Of a stretch of 52,425 bases of DNA, positions 33,117-43,305 are shown piece by piece (position 1 is the stretch's first letter; each line of letters begins with the position of its first letter). A program made the position numbers and the translations under genes. The notes beneath the pieces are model-generated. The model was given only the letters and a program-made list of their open reading frames with translations, searched no databases and was not told the origin of the DNA. The stretch is taken from positions 1 through 52,425 of the forward strand of contig JASEGV010000011.1 in assembly GCA_030017895.1 (NCBI GenBank), given 5' to 3'. Source of the stretch: Bacteroidota bacterium (GTDB lineage Bacteria > Bacteroidota > Ignavibacteria > UBA10030 > BY39).

Positions 33117-34022
33117 TCACTTATTTTTTAAAAATGACTTGAATAAATTTATTAACTCTAAAAAATGTTCGTTTGTAATTGTTCTTTTCTGTCGGGCTAA
33201 CCGTGCTGTCTCGATGCCCATGCCTATATAATATGTAATCAAATGTGGCGCTATTGCTGCTAAACTCTTTAAATGCAATTCAATTGTTTTGATATCGCCC
33301 CTCTCGATTGGTCCTGTTAAAGCGACTAAAGGCGATGTCGTAAATACATTCTTCATTGACGTATTTATAATAGGGGTGAAAACATCGATCCAACCAGATT
33401 TAAACTTGAATTTTTCAACTGCTTCCGAAAGAGCATTCAAAGCAGTTACAATATAATTGGAAGCAAACACACAAGCAAGATGATACAACGGTTTATCTTT
33501 TTTAGATATGAAAACCGACTTGCCTCGGAAAGTTTTTACCAATTCTTGTGATATATGATGGATTTTCTTGTTTCCCTCGACTCCAAAATAGATACCCTTT
33601 AAACTTTTTTTTAAATCCCGAATCGATTGGTTTGCCGGAAATGATTGTATAGGATGAAATGAAAATACCGAAGCCCCCTTTTTTGCTAATGGGCTCAATA
33701 TTTCGGAAGTATATACACCAGAAGTGTGAATAACTGTAAGCTTCTTAAAATTTAAATTTTTAACCGAAGAAATTTTTTGGGCAGTGATCGCTATCTGGTC
33801 GTCGGGAATCGTGATAAAAATTATCTGCGTCTTGGGGTCGATATCAGAAACATCTGTAGAAACCTGTTTGCAATTTACTGAATTAGCAAGTTTTCGAGCA
33901 GCTTTTTTATTTACATCTACAATCGATAGTACAGTAGAACCTTTTTCAAAAAGGAGAGACGACATAGCTGAGCCAACTCTGCCAGCTCCGACAATTGATA
34001 TGTTAAATTTAGTGGATGGCAT
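33117..34022 (-). CDS. Rossmann-like/DUF2520 domain protein
   Basis: A 301-residue protein with an N-terminal NAD(P)-binding fold (ISIVGAGRVGSAMSSLLFEKG), IFITIPDDQIAITAQ, and VIHTSGVYTSEILSPLAKKG leading to FSFHPIQSF. A helical C-terminal DUF2520 domain contains LACVFASNYIVTAL and GPIERGDIKTIELHLKSL. The family resembles ketopantoate/F420-dependent reductases but its substrate is unknown. Its first base is shared with the last base of the MEMO-family gene. Confidence 0.9.
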   Translation of the reverse strand: MPSTKFNISIVGAGRVGSAMSSLLFEKGSTVLSIVDVNKKAARKLANSVNCKQVSTDVSDIDPKTQIIFITIPDDQIAITAQKISSVKNLNFKKLTVIHTSGVYTSEILSPLAKKGASVFSFHPIQSFPANQSIRDLKKSLKGIYFGVEGNKKIHHISQELVKTFRGKSVFISKKDKPLYHLACVFASNYIVTALNALSEAVEKFKFKSGWIDVFTPIINTSMKNVFTTSPLVALTGPIERGDIKTIELHLKSLAAIAPHLITYYIGMGIETARLARQKRTITNEHFLELINLFKSFLKNK

Positions 34023-34870
34023 TAATCGACAGATTTATAAATTACTGCCGAAAGATAACCAACTACTTCACGTTTCTCTCCGGTTACATCACCCGAATTA
34101 CAACTGAACAATTTTTCAACTTTGTTGGCGCCCAATCCTTTTGCTGCAATCATTGCTGCTGCTGTCGGACCTCCTCCGCATGCTTCGGTAGTCTGGTTAT
34201 AGAGTTCATTTAATAATTGTATGTGATCAAAATTTTCTATCGCATCGATAGCTCTCTGATCGAGTTGCTGAGCCGTTTCGTATGGGTGGAAATGCGATAA
34301 ATCGGTGCTGGCAACAATGAGTATTTTCTTTCTCTTTGCGGCGGACTTCAAAACTTTTGCCAATGCCTGACCAAGCCGGATGCAATATTCCGGAGTTTGG
34401 TCGCCCATTACAAGCGGAACGAGTTTAAATTTTTCTAAAGTCATTTGTAGAAAAGGGAGATGAACCTCGAGAGCATGTTCGTCGTGGTGACCTGACATAG
34501 AAAGAAACACTAATTTTTCCTCGGCAATAATTTCGTTACTAAGCTCCATGTCAATTGGCACATCACCAAGTGGAGTTTTGTAGCAGTTTCCGGGAAAAAT
34601 TGAAACTCCTTTGAAATATTCTCGGTGACTTGGCGAAATAATTACAACAGTGTCGTATTTTTTATTCTCTAATAATTTATAGCCGTAGGCAGCAGTTAGC
34701 CCTGAATATGTATAACCGGCATGCGGCGAAATAAGAGCTTTTAATTCGCCTTTAATTTTTTTTGGTTTGGCGCGTTCCAATAATTCAGTAACCTGTCGAA
34801 TCAACGTTCTTGCATCAACAGGATAAAATAATCCTGCTACAGCAGGCTGGCGTACATTTAATTTATCCAT
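34022..34870 (-). CDS. amrB: AmmeMemoRadiSam system protein B (MEMO1 family)
   Basis: A 282-residue MEMO-family protein: RQPAVAGLFYPVD at the start, SPHAGYTYSGLTAAYGY, the metal-site-like SMSGHHDEHALEVHLPFLQ, VASTDLSHFHPY and ACGGGPTAAAMIAAK. Human MEMO1 binds copper or iron through the equivalent His/Asp/Cys residues. In bacteria it occurs with AMMECR1 and a radical-SAM protein; the chemistry of that set is still unclear. The AMMECR1 gene overlaps its start by one base. No radical SAM gene is in this window. Confidence 0.95.
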   Translation of the reverse strand: MDKLNVRQPAVAGLFYPVDARTLIRQVTELLERAKPKKIKGELKALISPHAGYTYSGLTAAYGYKLLENKKYDTVVIISPSHREYFKGVSIFPGNCYKTPLGDVPIDMELSNEIIAEEKLVFLSMSGHHDEHALEVHLPFLQMTLEKFKLVPLVMGDQTPEYCIRLGQALAKVLKSAAKRKKILIVASTDLSHFHPYETAQQLDQRAIDAIENFDHIQLLNELYNQTTEACGGGPTAAAMIAAKGLGANKVEKLFSCNSGDVTGEKREVVGYLSAVIYKSVD

Positions 34871-35418
34871 TATAAATTCGATTCGTTAAAAATTTCCGCT
34901 GTAAAGATTGAAATTTTTGTGTTGCCTTTTTTCCAGGCATCGTAAGGTAGCCCCGCTTTACGAGCAGTTTGACTCAGAAAAGTATCTCTGTTCCAATTAT
35001 ATTCCGCCGGAACTTGAGGTAGTAGCAAGCCGCGGTTGGATCCTTGTTCCATCACAATACCATGTGTGCCTACTTCTATTTCGTTTACATCGGTGATTTC
35101 CTTTAAGGGAGATAATATTGAAATCTCCAACTCCAAATCTTCCAACTCATCGATTGATACAGGCATAAACCTCGGATCATTCATCGCAGCATGCGATGCT
35201 GTTTCAACTACAGTGTCGATTAATGGTCTTGTTGCCTCTATATATCCGATACACCCTCGAAGTTCACCGAATTTATGAATTGTTACAAATGCACCCGAGA
35301 GTTTTCGAAACACTTCCGGATATTCAAGCGGAACCTGATGTGCCTTTTCATTTACAGCGAACTCTATCGACTGCTTTGCAATATTTAGTAAATATTTTCT
35401 TTCCTCTTGTGTTAACAC
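34870..35418 (-). CDS. amrA: AmmeMemoRadiSam system protein A (AMMECR1 domain)
   Basis: A 182-residue AMMECR1 domain protein starting at GTG 35418. Motifs include FVTIHKFGELRGCIGYIEA (the LRGCIG signature), DPRFMPVSIDELEDLELEIS, and LLLPQVPAEYNWNRDTFLSQ with the final KISIFTAEIF. It overlaps the MEMO-family gene by one base. It is divergent from atpD, whose promoter lies in the shared 185-base gap. The biochemical role is unknown. Confidence 0.95.
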   Translation of the reverse strand: MLTQEERKYLLNIAKQSIEFAVNEKAHQVPLEYPEVFRKLSGAFVTIHKFGELRGCIGYIEATRPLIDTVVETASHAAMNDPRFMPVSIDELEDLELEISILSPLKEITDVNEIEVGTHGIVMEQGSNRGLLLPQVPAEYNWNRDTFLSQTARKAGLPYDAWKKGNTKISIFTAEIFNESNL

Positions 35419-35477
35419 TTCTTTTTCTAATTTTCTTTGTGAAAATTAATTAAAAGATAGGGAAAAAACAAACTTAA

Positions 35478-37007
<1,530 letters not shown>

Positions 37008-37014
37008 TAAATAG

Positions 37015-37422
37015 ATGTTCGACAAACCATACAAATTAGAAATAGTAACACCTCGAAAAATTATTTTCAGCGGCGAGGTATTAAGTTTTGCCGCTCCCGG
37101 TGTAACAGGCGGGTTTCAAGTTTTATTCGACCACGCACCACTTCTTTCGGAAACAGGCATAGGGGTTATCAAACTTACTGCAAAAGATGGACAGGAAATC
37201 CGGTACGCTACGAGCGGCGGATTTGTTGAAGTGAAAGACAATTCCGTGACTATGATTGCTGAAACAATTGAGATTGTAGAAGAAATAGATGTTGCACGAG
37301 CCGAAGCTGCACGTGAACGAGCGATGAAGCGGATAAAAGAAAGAAAACCGGGAACCGATTTGATACGTGCCGAAGCAGCGCTGCAACGCGCGTTGAACAG
37401 GATTCGTAACTCTAATAAGTAA
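37015..37422 (+). CDS. atpC: F1Fo ATP synthase subunit epsilon
   Basis: A 135-residue protein, full length, with the N-terminal beta-sandwich (KLEIVTPRKIIFSGEVLSFA, GGFQVLFDHAPLLS, YATSGGFVEVKDNSVTMIAE) and the C-terminal helical hairpin (DVARAEAARERAMKRIKERK). It forms part of the rotor stalk and can inhibit ATP hydrolysis. It begins seven bases after atpD. Confidence 0.95.
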   Translation: MFDKPYKLEIVTPRKIIFSGEVLSFAAPGVTGGFQVLFDHAPLLSETGIGVIKLTAKDGQEIRYATSGGFVEVKDNSVTMIAETIEIVEEIDVARAEAARERAMKRIKERKPGTDLIRAEAALQRALNRIRNSNK

Positions 37423-37473
37423 ACGATTTAGTTTAAACTTTAGGGGAGAAACAATTTTAAAATTAATTTTACT

Positions 37474-38583
37474 ATGCGACCTACACGTGCCGAAATATCT
37501 CTTAAAGCTATTCAACACAATTTAGAAGCTGTCAGAAAAAAAGTCGGTCAATCTGTAAAGGTAATGGGCATCGTAAAAGCGAATGCTTACGGACACGGTT
37601 TGGTCGAAACTTCAAAAGCTTTTGTAAAATTCGGCATTGACTATTTAGGGGTTGGATTTTTAGAAGAAGGAATAATTCTACGGCAAAACGGTATTAACTG
37701 TCCGATACTTGTACTTGGCGGAGTTTTAGGCGATCAGGTTCAACATTTTCTTGCAAACGATCTCGACATCACTGTTTCGTCTGTCGAACTTGCCGAACGT
37801 ATCGAGCGGGAAGTTGATCATCATAGTTCGAAGAAAGCAAAAGTGCATCTTAAAATAGATACCGGTATGGAACGCATCGGTGTTCATTCAGATAATGCAC
37901 TTCAGTTTGCACAAAAAGTTGCCGCATTACAACATATTGAAATTGTAGGTATTTACAGCCATTTCGCTACAGCCGAAGCGCGCGACAAGAGTTTTGCTTA
38001 CTCACAACTCGACCGCTTCAGTTCAGCTTTGAACCAAATTAAATCGGCTGGGATCGAAATTCCGTTGCAGCACATTGCTAATAGCGGCGGCGTTCTCGAT
38101 TTACCGGAATCGTATTTCACGATGGTGCGTCCGGGAATTGTTTTATACGGGTCGTATCCTTCTGATGAAACAACCGAAAGCATCACGATTGAAACTGTGC
38201 TCTCATTAAAATCGAAAGTTGTTTTCATAAAAACAGTTGAAGCTAACACTAGCATAAGTTACGGTCGGAAATATTTTACATCGTTACGAACAAAAATTGC
38301 CACAATCCCAATCGGTTATGGCGATGGTTACAACAGAAGATTAACTAATCAAACAAATGTGATAATAAAAAGTCAACAATATCCTGTAGTTGGTGCAATT
38401 TGTATGGATCAAATAATGGTAGATATCGGAGATTCAGATATTCACATCGGCGACGATGTTACATTAATTGGAAAAGATAAAAACGCAGCTATCGGAATTT
38501 GGGAATTAGCAAACAAAGTGGGAACTAATGCCTACGAATTAATGTGCGGTATCTCGGCACGCGTTCCAAGAATTTATTTATAA
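37474..38583 (+). CDS. alr: Alanine racemase
   Basis: A 369-residue PLP enzyme with cofactor lysine K35 in GIVKANAYGHG, LKIDTGMERIGV, HIANSGGVL, the catalytic tyrosine region SISYGRKY, the GYGDGYNR phosphate-binding loop and the final CMDQIMVDIGD. It converts L-alanine to D-alanine for peptidoglycan in the cytoplasm. It begins 51 bases after atpC and ends nine bases before the guanylyltransferase gene, so it may be co-transcribed with both. Confidence 0.96.
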   Translation: MRPTRAEISLKAIQHNLEAVRKKVGQSVKVMGIVKANAYGHGLVETSKAFVKFGIDYLGVGFLEEGIILRQNGINCPILVLGGVLGDQVQHFLANDLDITVSSVELAERIEREVDHHSSKKAKVHLKIDTGMERIGVHSDNALQFAQKVAALQHIEIVGIYSHFATAEARDKSFAYSQLDRFSSALNQIKSAGIEIPLQHIANSGGVLDLPESYFTMVRPGIVLYGSYPSDETTESITIETVLSLKSKVVFIKTVEANTSISYGRKYFTSLRTKIATIPIGYGDGYNRRLTNQTNVIIKSQQYPVVGAICMDQIMVDIGDSDIHIGDDVTLIGKDKNAAIGIWELANKVGTNAYELMCGISARVPRIYL

Positions 38584-38592
38584 GGAGAAATT

Positions 38593-39681
38593 ATGCCAAA
38601 TGTATATGCAGTAATTATGGCTGGTGGGGTAGGAGCTCGGTTCTGGCCCCGAAGTCGTGAAAAATCGCCGAAGCAGTTGTTAGAAATTTTCGGCAAGAAT
38701 TCAATGATTGTTAATACGGTTAAAAGATTAGACAGGATAATCGAACCGAAAAACATTTTAATCGTTACAAATAAAATTCAGAAGCCGTTAATTATTAAAC
38801 AGCTTCCTAATATTCCGGCAGATAATATTATTGTCGAACCGTTTGGCAGAAACACCGCACCGTGTATCGGGCTTGCGGCTTTATTTTTACGCCGGCACGA
38901 TCCCGATGCTGTTATGGTTACGCTGCCTGCCGACCATATAATTGAGGATGTTGAAGAATTCCATAGGGTTCTTCGATTGGCAATTTGGGTTGCTTATGAA
39001 TCGGGGAAGTTGATTACTGTGGGAATTCAACCTACGCGCCCCGAAACCGGGTACGGGTATATTCAAATCAACGATGTAAGCGATGAATCAAATCCTTATT
39101 TCACGCGTGGAATATACAAGGTGAAAACCTTTGCCGAAAAACCGAACGAAGAGACTGCAAAAATGTTCATCGAAACAGGCGAGTTTCTGTGGAATAGCGG
39201 TATGTTCATTTGGCGTGTGGATACAATTTTAAACGAAATCCAGAAATCGCTCCCCGAAATGTACCAAGAACTTATGAACATCGACGCTACCGTAGGCACG
39301 AGTAAATACGATTCCACACTTGAACTGTCGTATAAAATGATTCGGGGGATTTCTATTGATTACGGTGTTATGGAAAAAGCCAAAGAGGTTTTTGTTATTA
39401 AAGGAATTTTCGGCTGGAGCGATGTCGGTTCATGGGACGAAGTTTACCGCCTCTCAGGTAAAGATGAAACCGGAAACAGCATCACCGGCAAGGTTATGTT
39501 GAATAACACTAAAAATGCATTAATTCATTCCCCCGATAAGTTTACAGCTGTTATCGGAATGGAAGATATAATCATAATCAATACTGACGATGCACTATTA
39601 GTATGTAAGTTAGGTAAATCGCAGGACGTTAAAGAGGTTGTCGATTATCTTAAACGCAAACAAATTGATCAATATTTATAA
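38593..39681 (+). CDS. manC: Mannose-1-phosphate guanylyltransferase
   Basis: A 362-residue protein with the nucleotidyl-binding GGVGARFWPRSREKSPKQLL, VEPFGRNTAPCIGLAALFL, the LPADHIIED metal-site block, FAEKPNEETA and GMFIWRVDTIL. It has the single-domain form without the C-terminal isomerase cupin. It makes GDP-mannose for glycans. GAGAAATT precedes the ATG by a short distance, and the gene is followed by the RpiB-like gene one base later. Confidence 0.95.
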   Translation: MPNVYAVIMAGGVGARFWPRSREKSPKQLLEIFGKNSMIVNTVKRLDRIIEPKNILIVTNKIQKPLIIKQLPNIPADNIIVEPFGRNTAPCIGLAALFLRRHDPDAVMVTLPADHIIEDVEEFHRVLRLAIWVAYESGKLITVGIQPTRPETGYGYIQINDVSDESNPYFTRGIYKVKTFAEKPNEETAKMFIETGEFLWNSGMFIWRVDTILNEIQKSLPEMYQELMNIDATVGTSKYDSTLELSYKMIRGISIDYGVMEKAKEVFVIKGIFGWSDVGSWDEVYRLSGKDETGNSITGKVMLNNTKNALIHSPDKFTAVIGMEDIIIINTDDALLVCKLGKSQDVKEVVDYLKRKQIDQYL

Positions 39682-39682
39682 T

Positions 39683-40333
39683 ATGGATAAAAAATTAATT
39701 TCTGACTTAACAGTAAAAGAAGCAACTAAAAGAGGACAGAAGCAAATTATAGTTTCACCGGGAACAATTGTAACCTCGGCAGCCCGTGATGTTGCCAAAA
39801 GTGTAGGGATGGAATTCATTGAAGCTAATGATGTTTTACAGAAAGTTGCCGACAAAACCCCGCCCAAAAAAGTTTATAAAGGTATCATAGCGATAGGAAG
39901 TGATCATGGCGGTTTTAGCATGAAAGAACAATTAAAACCGTTCATCGCTGATATGGGATACACAATAAAAGACATGGGAACAACTTCCGAAGAAGCCTGC
40001 GATTATCCTGATTATGCATTTGCCGTAGCAAAATTAGTTTCATCGGGGGATGCCGATAGGGGAATAATGATAGATGCTGTTGGAGTTGCTTCGGCTATGG
40101 TTGCCAATAAACTGCCGGGTGTTCGAGCGGCTGCTTGTCAGAACGAATTTGCCGCACGAAGTAGTCGCGAGCACAACGATGCGAACCTGTTGACTCTCGG
40201 TGGACGCATCATAGGAATAGAATTAGCTAAAACTATCGTGAAGGCTTGGCTCGTTACAGAATTTGCCGGCGGTAGACACCAAAAAAGAGTAGATAAAATT
40301 TCTGATATCGACTTGAAGTATCGAAAAGGTTAA
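39683..40333 (+). CDS. RpiB/LacA/LacB-like protein with N-terminal extension and no catalytic Cys
   Basis: The start is ATG 39683, two bases after the guanylyltransferase stop; a longer in-frame start lies inside that gene. Residues ~1-62 form an extra domain (KEATKRGQKQIIVSPGTIVT, SAARDVAKSVGMEFIEA) resembling N-terminal pieces of microcompartment-associated proteins. Residues ~67-216 are the RpiB fold: GSDHGGFSMKEQLKPFI, SSREHNDANLLTLGGRIIG. In classic RpiB the proton-transfer Cys lies in a C-G-T-G loop; here the loop reads IMIDAVGVASAMVANK with Asp131 at that place. Some mycobacterial RpiB use a Glu instead, so isomerase activity is possible but unproved. Confidence 0.85.
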   Translation: MDKKLISDLTVKEATKRGQKQIIVSPGTIVTSAARDVAKSVGMEFIEANDVLQKVADKTPPKKVYKGIIAIGSDHGGFSMKEQLKPFIADMGYTIKDMGTTSEEACDYPDYAFAVAKLVSSGDADRGIMIDAVGVASAMVANKLPGVRAAACQNEFAARSSREHNDANLLTLGGRIIGIELAKTIVKAWLVTEFAGGRHQKRVDKISDIDLKYRKG

Positions 40334-40376
40334 AAAAAAACAGATTGCTGAATATCACACAGATCTTTTCCCTTTC

Positions 40377-40405
40377 TTGACTTTAAAGAGAATAAACAGT
40401 ATATT
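40377..40405 (+). promoter_or_regulatory. Promoter of the lytic transglycosylase gene
   Basis: TTGACT (40377-40382), 17 bases, TATATT (40400-40405). This also reads as TTG-N20-TATATTTA, the same spacing as the other promoters of the window. The gene starts at 40464. Confidence 0.6.
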
Positions 40406-40463
40406 TATAGTGAACTTTAAGCATACCTCGCTAATACATTGAAAAATATCAAGTTAGATTGAT

Positions 40464-41162
40464 TTGAAAATCGTTTTTAAAATATCTTTAGTTTTGTTAC
40501 TGACATTTCTTTTACAAGGGAAGATTTTCCATTTCTCGAAATGGAATTTTGGAGATGCTTTTGCAGACGAAAGCAGCGTTCATCAAACAGTAGCAAAAAG
40601 CACGACTGGTAACAAACCATCATCAAAATTACACGAATACCGGAAGATTGTTGATGAAAGAGCTAAAGCTAATGATCTTGATTCAAAGCTTATACTTGCT
40701 ATCATAAAGCAAGAATCGCAGTTCAACGAAAATGCTGTTAGCGAAAGAGGGGCACAGGGGTTAATGCAATTAATGCCCAAAACTCAATTTGAATTATCGG
40801 ACGACTCACTCGATTCGTTCCACCCCGAGAAGAATATTAAACTTGGAGTTAGCTATTTTTCAAAATTGTATAAATTATTTGAAAACGCTCCGGAAGAAGA
40901 CAGAATTTGTTTGGCTTTGGCTGCATACAATGCCGGACCGAGCCGTATTTATGATGCACAAGATTTAGCTGCTTATTTAGGTGAAGACCCGCTATCATGG
41001 CGGTCGATCCAAAACGCACTGCCGCTGCTATCGAAACGCTACTACACGCTGCACCAGCCAGTCTGGGATGGTGGGAAACCCAGAAATGGCTACTTCGGTA
41101 GCTGGCGGCAGACTATTTTGTATGTTCAAAATGTTTTAAAATTTCATAAAGATATTCAATAA
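40464..41162 (+). CDS. Secreted lytic transglycosylase (Slt/LT domain)
   Basis: A 232-residue protein beginning at TTG 40464, the only start that keeps the whole hydrophobic leader (VFKISLVLLLTFLLQG). The catalytic domain shows IIKQESQFNENAVS with the acid E84, GAQGLMQLMPKT, and LAAYNAGPSRIYD. It cleaves peptidoglycan between MurNAc and GlcNAc in the periplasm, forming an anhydro end. The C-terminus ends soon after the domain (LYVQNVLKFH), typical of a small housekeeping enzyme. Confidence 0.93.
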   Translation: MKIVFKISLVLLLTFLLQGKIFHFSKWNFGDAFADESSVHQTVAKSTTGNKPSSKLHEYRKIVDERAKANDLDSKLILAIIKQESQFNENAVSERGAQGLMQLMPKTQFELSDDSLDSFHPEKNIKLGVSYFSKLYKLFENAPEEDRICLALAAYNAGPSRIYDAQDLAAYLGEDPLSWRSIQNALPLLSKRYYTLHQPVWDGGKPRNGYFGSWRQTILYVQNVLKFHKDIQ

Positions 41163-41820
41163 CATTTAGTTTCCAGTTTATTCACGAGACCATCACCAGA
41201 GCGGCGACTCTGGGGCTTGAAGTTGATGTTACTCACCTGCTCGAAAATTCTTTTAAATACACTCCACATCTTGAATTAAGCCAACCCTCTTTCACAAAAC
41301 ATGATTTAATTAACTCTCAAAAAATTCCCCACTCGAAATAATTATCATTTCAGAAAAATTGAATACGGAAATAAAAAAATAACTTATTGATAAATAAAGA
41401 GTTATAGATACGTTAATAGTAAAATGGGTGCTAAATTGGGGAGAACGAGGGTTCAGAATCCGATCCGGGCGTTGAGCGTGTCGAAACGCCATTACTGGTG
41501 AGATCAGAAAACGGTTGCCTTTACGAGCTCATCAAGCACGAAAGAGTAGGATGAAAGATTACCAAATTGCCTCATCTTGCAAGCCCAGCAAGTAAACAGT
41601 GTGCAAACTAAAAGATGTCTTTCGATTCAACATACCCTTTTCCTTTTTTTCCTTATACATAAAAATTTTAAAAAGAGTTGCAAAAACGACATTAGAAAAA
41701 TGGGTTATACATTTTGGAGAACAGCAGCTTAGTTGAAAATTTTTTATTATTTTGGGAAAGCAATAGATTTTAAAGGCGGGACTAACCTATGTATAACGCG
41801 CAAGTCCAAAAAGTAAAAAT
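41163..41820. other. Long gene-poor stretch with a possible coding relic and one dispersed hairpin
   Basis: No convincing gene is present. From 41168 to 41341 the plus strand is open and protein-like (HETITRAATLGLEVDVTHLL ... stop), a possible C-terminal relic without a start; I cannot name the family. At 41468-41490 GGCGTT and AACGCC arms surround GAGCGTGTCGA, a dispersed-repeat-like word. The last ~180 bases are AT-rich and end in the operator-promoter at 41821. The minus-strand ORF at 41310-41492 is made from these pieces and I do not accept it. Confidence 0.5.
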
Positions 41821-41867
41821 AATACCTCAATTGAGGTATTGACATCTGAGCTTCTATGCCTTATATT
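41821..41867 (+). promoter_or_regulatory. Operator-promoter 1 of the Cys-rich module
   Basis: A perfect 20-bp palindrome AATACCTCAATTGAGGTATT (41821-41840) overlaps the -35 TTGACA (41839-41844). TATATT (41862-41867) lies 17 bases on. The overlap of an uninterrupted palindrome with the -35 box suggests control by a dimeric repressor. The same arrangement occurs at 43238 and 44658. Confidence 0.8.
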
Positions 41868-41900
41868 TAACCAAAATAAGTAGCCAAAGAAAAAAATAAA

Positions 41901-42281
41901 ATGAAGAATAATTATTTCATAATTTTTGGAATATTTTTTGGTTTCCTTAGCAGCTACATATTAACGTCATGTGATGGCACAAATGAAATAATCGGTGAAA
42001 GTTGTTGTGACAAAATTACTATGTCTAAACCGATAGGCCCTGTAGATGACGTTTGTGGAAGAAATGCTTGTGATGTTATTTTTACGAATTGTAATACGTG
42101 CTGCTTAGAAACGATTTGGACAAAGGTTTGTATGTTCCATCGGTATGATGGGTCGTGCGGAGGAAACGGAAGTGGATATTGTGGAACTCATAGATGTAAT
42201 GCCTGTTTCGGTGACAGGTGCAAATGTGTGGTAAGCTTATGTTATTGTCGTAGTGATGTACTACCGCCGCCGCTATATTAA
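41901..42281 (+). CDS. Small Cys-rich predicted lipoprotein, module copy 1
   Basis: A 126-residue protein with a hydrophobic leader and lipobox-like ILTSC (Cys24). The mature part has about 16 further cysteines in ~100 residues, including ESCCDK, CNTCC and the C-terminal signature C-x4-C-x2-C-x4-C-x-C-x4-C-x-C (YCGTHRCNACFGDRCKC then VVSLCYC). Such density means disulphides or metal binding outside the cytoplasm. I recognise no family. The second copy at 43306 keeps the C-terminal Cys pattern but little else. The leader RNA carries AGCCAAAG just before the start, also found in the other copies. The TPR-like gene follows after 29 bases with its own AAGGAG site. Confidence 0.8.
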   Translation: MKNNYFIIFGIFFGFLSSYILTSCDGTNEIIGESCCDKITMSKPIGPVDDVCGRNACDVIFTNCNTCCLETIWTKVCMFHRYDGSCGGNGSGYCGTHRCNACFGDRCKCVVSLCYCRSDVLPPPLY

Positions 42282-42310
42282 AAATTTTATTTTAGAAGGA
42301 GAAAAAAGTT

Positions 42311-43111
42311 ATGACTAAGTATATTTTATTTATTTTTATAATAAATATTTTCATTATTAGCAACATTGGCTTTTCTCAAACGCTCGATGAAATAATAGAA
42401 AAATTTACCGCATCACAAGAGGTTGATTCACTGCTTAGGTATTATCGACTTCCCGATCCAAGGCTTGACTTTTCAAAAGAAGAACAGAAAGATAAAAATA
42501 AAATTATGGAAATTGAGGACAGATATATTGCGCGTGCTGATGAAATGTTGAAAAAGGGACAGTTACCGAATAATAATGAGTTTCAAACTTATTTTTATGG
42601 CAAATTAGGAGTTTCTTATTTACATAAGAAGGAATACGACAAGTCAATTTATTATTTTAATGAAGCAAACGAAAAAGCAAAAACTATGCAACCTGATTTA
42701 CAAAAAGCTTACATTGCCGGTATCGAAATGTTTCTAATAGGTGCCTATTCTGCTACAAATAAATATATAAATTCTTTGCAACTTGCGAAGAAAGCTATTG
42801 TACTATATCAAGACATAGGAAAAGGCAAATTAAAAAATTCACTTGCGGTTTCCAGTGTGAGTGAGTATGTTGATGCTGCAAAAGGTTTAGGTTGGAGTGT
42901 TAGGTCGATTGAAGATTCTTTACAAGAAATAAGCAATGCCTATATGAACGAAGTTGGTTGTGCTGCGGATTTTCAATTATTACTCTTAGCGCAAGAACAA
43001 AAAAATAAAACTCGGGTTGAAGCACTGAAAAATAGAATTTTGACTCGTTACCCAAAAACGTGGGAATATACAATTATTTATGAAAGTTATTTTGATGCTG
43101 TCCTAAAATAA
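42311..43111 (+). CDS. Secreted TPR-like helical protein, module copy 1
   Basis: A 266-residue protein with a signal peptide (ILFIFIINIFIISNIGFSQ) and helical-repeat text of TPR type (GKLGVSYLHKKEYDKSIYYF, AGIEMFLIGAYSATNKYINSL, ALKNRILTRYPKTWEYTIIY). It pairs with the Cys-rich gene in both copies of the module. Its last 50 residues differ from copy 2 at only three positions, whereas the rest is diverged. A scaffold, chaperone or receptor role for the Cys-rich partner is a guess from context. AAGGAG (42296-42301) precedes the ATG. Confidence 0.8.
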   Translation: MTKYILFIFIINIFIISNIGFSQTLDEIIEKFTASQEVDSLLRYYRLPDPRLDFSKEEQKDKNKIMEIEDRYIARADEMLKKGQLPNNNEFQTYFYGKLGVSYLHKKEYDKSIYYFNEANEKAKTMQPDLQKAYIAGIEMFLIGAYSATNKYINSLQLAKKAIVLYQDIGKGKLKNSLAVSSVSEYVDAAKGLGWSVRSIEDSLQEISNAYMNEVGCAADFQLLLLAQEQKNKTRVEALKNRILTRYPKTWEYTIIYESYFDAVLK

Positions 43112-43285
43112 CAATATTTTAATAGTTGAACTTGTGATAAATATATCAATAAAATCAAGGGATGACAAGGTTTTATTTAATGACCGACAAAAACGGGCGA
43201 AACAAAAAACTAACTTTTTAATGCGTATAAATTAAAAAATACCTCAAATGAGGTATTGACTTCTGAACTTTTCTGACTTATATTT
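43112..43285. repeat. Intergenic direct repeat of the module, copy A
   Basis: From the stop codon through the promoter this region matches 44514-44705 with small indels. Shared blocks include aacaatattttaatagttga, atcaataaaatcaaggga, ggttttatttaatgaccgac, and aaaactaactttttaatgcg. It marks a tandem duplication unit of about 1.4 kb. Confidence 0.85.
43238..43284 (+). promoter_or_regulatory. Operator-promoter 2 of the Cys-rich module
   Basis: Near-perfect palindrome AATACCTCA-AA-TGAGGTATT (43238-43257) overlaps TTGACT (43256-43261). TATATT (43279-43284) follows after 17 bases, also reading as TATATTTG. Confidence 0.8.
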
Positions 43286-43305
43286 GAGCAAATTTAGGAG
43301 CCAAA

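Noticed and set aside
41310-41492. 60-residue minus-strand ORF
   Set aside because: It runs through a dispersed hairpin and AT-rich intergenic sequence, has no ribosome-binding site, and its residues look random.
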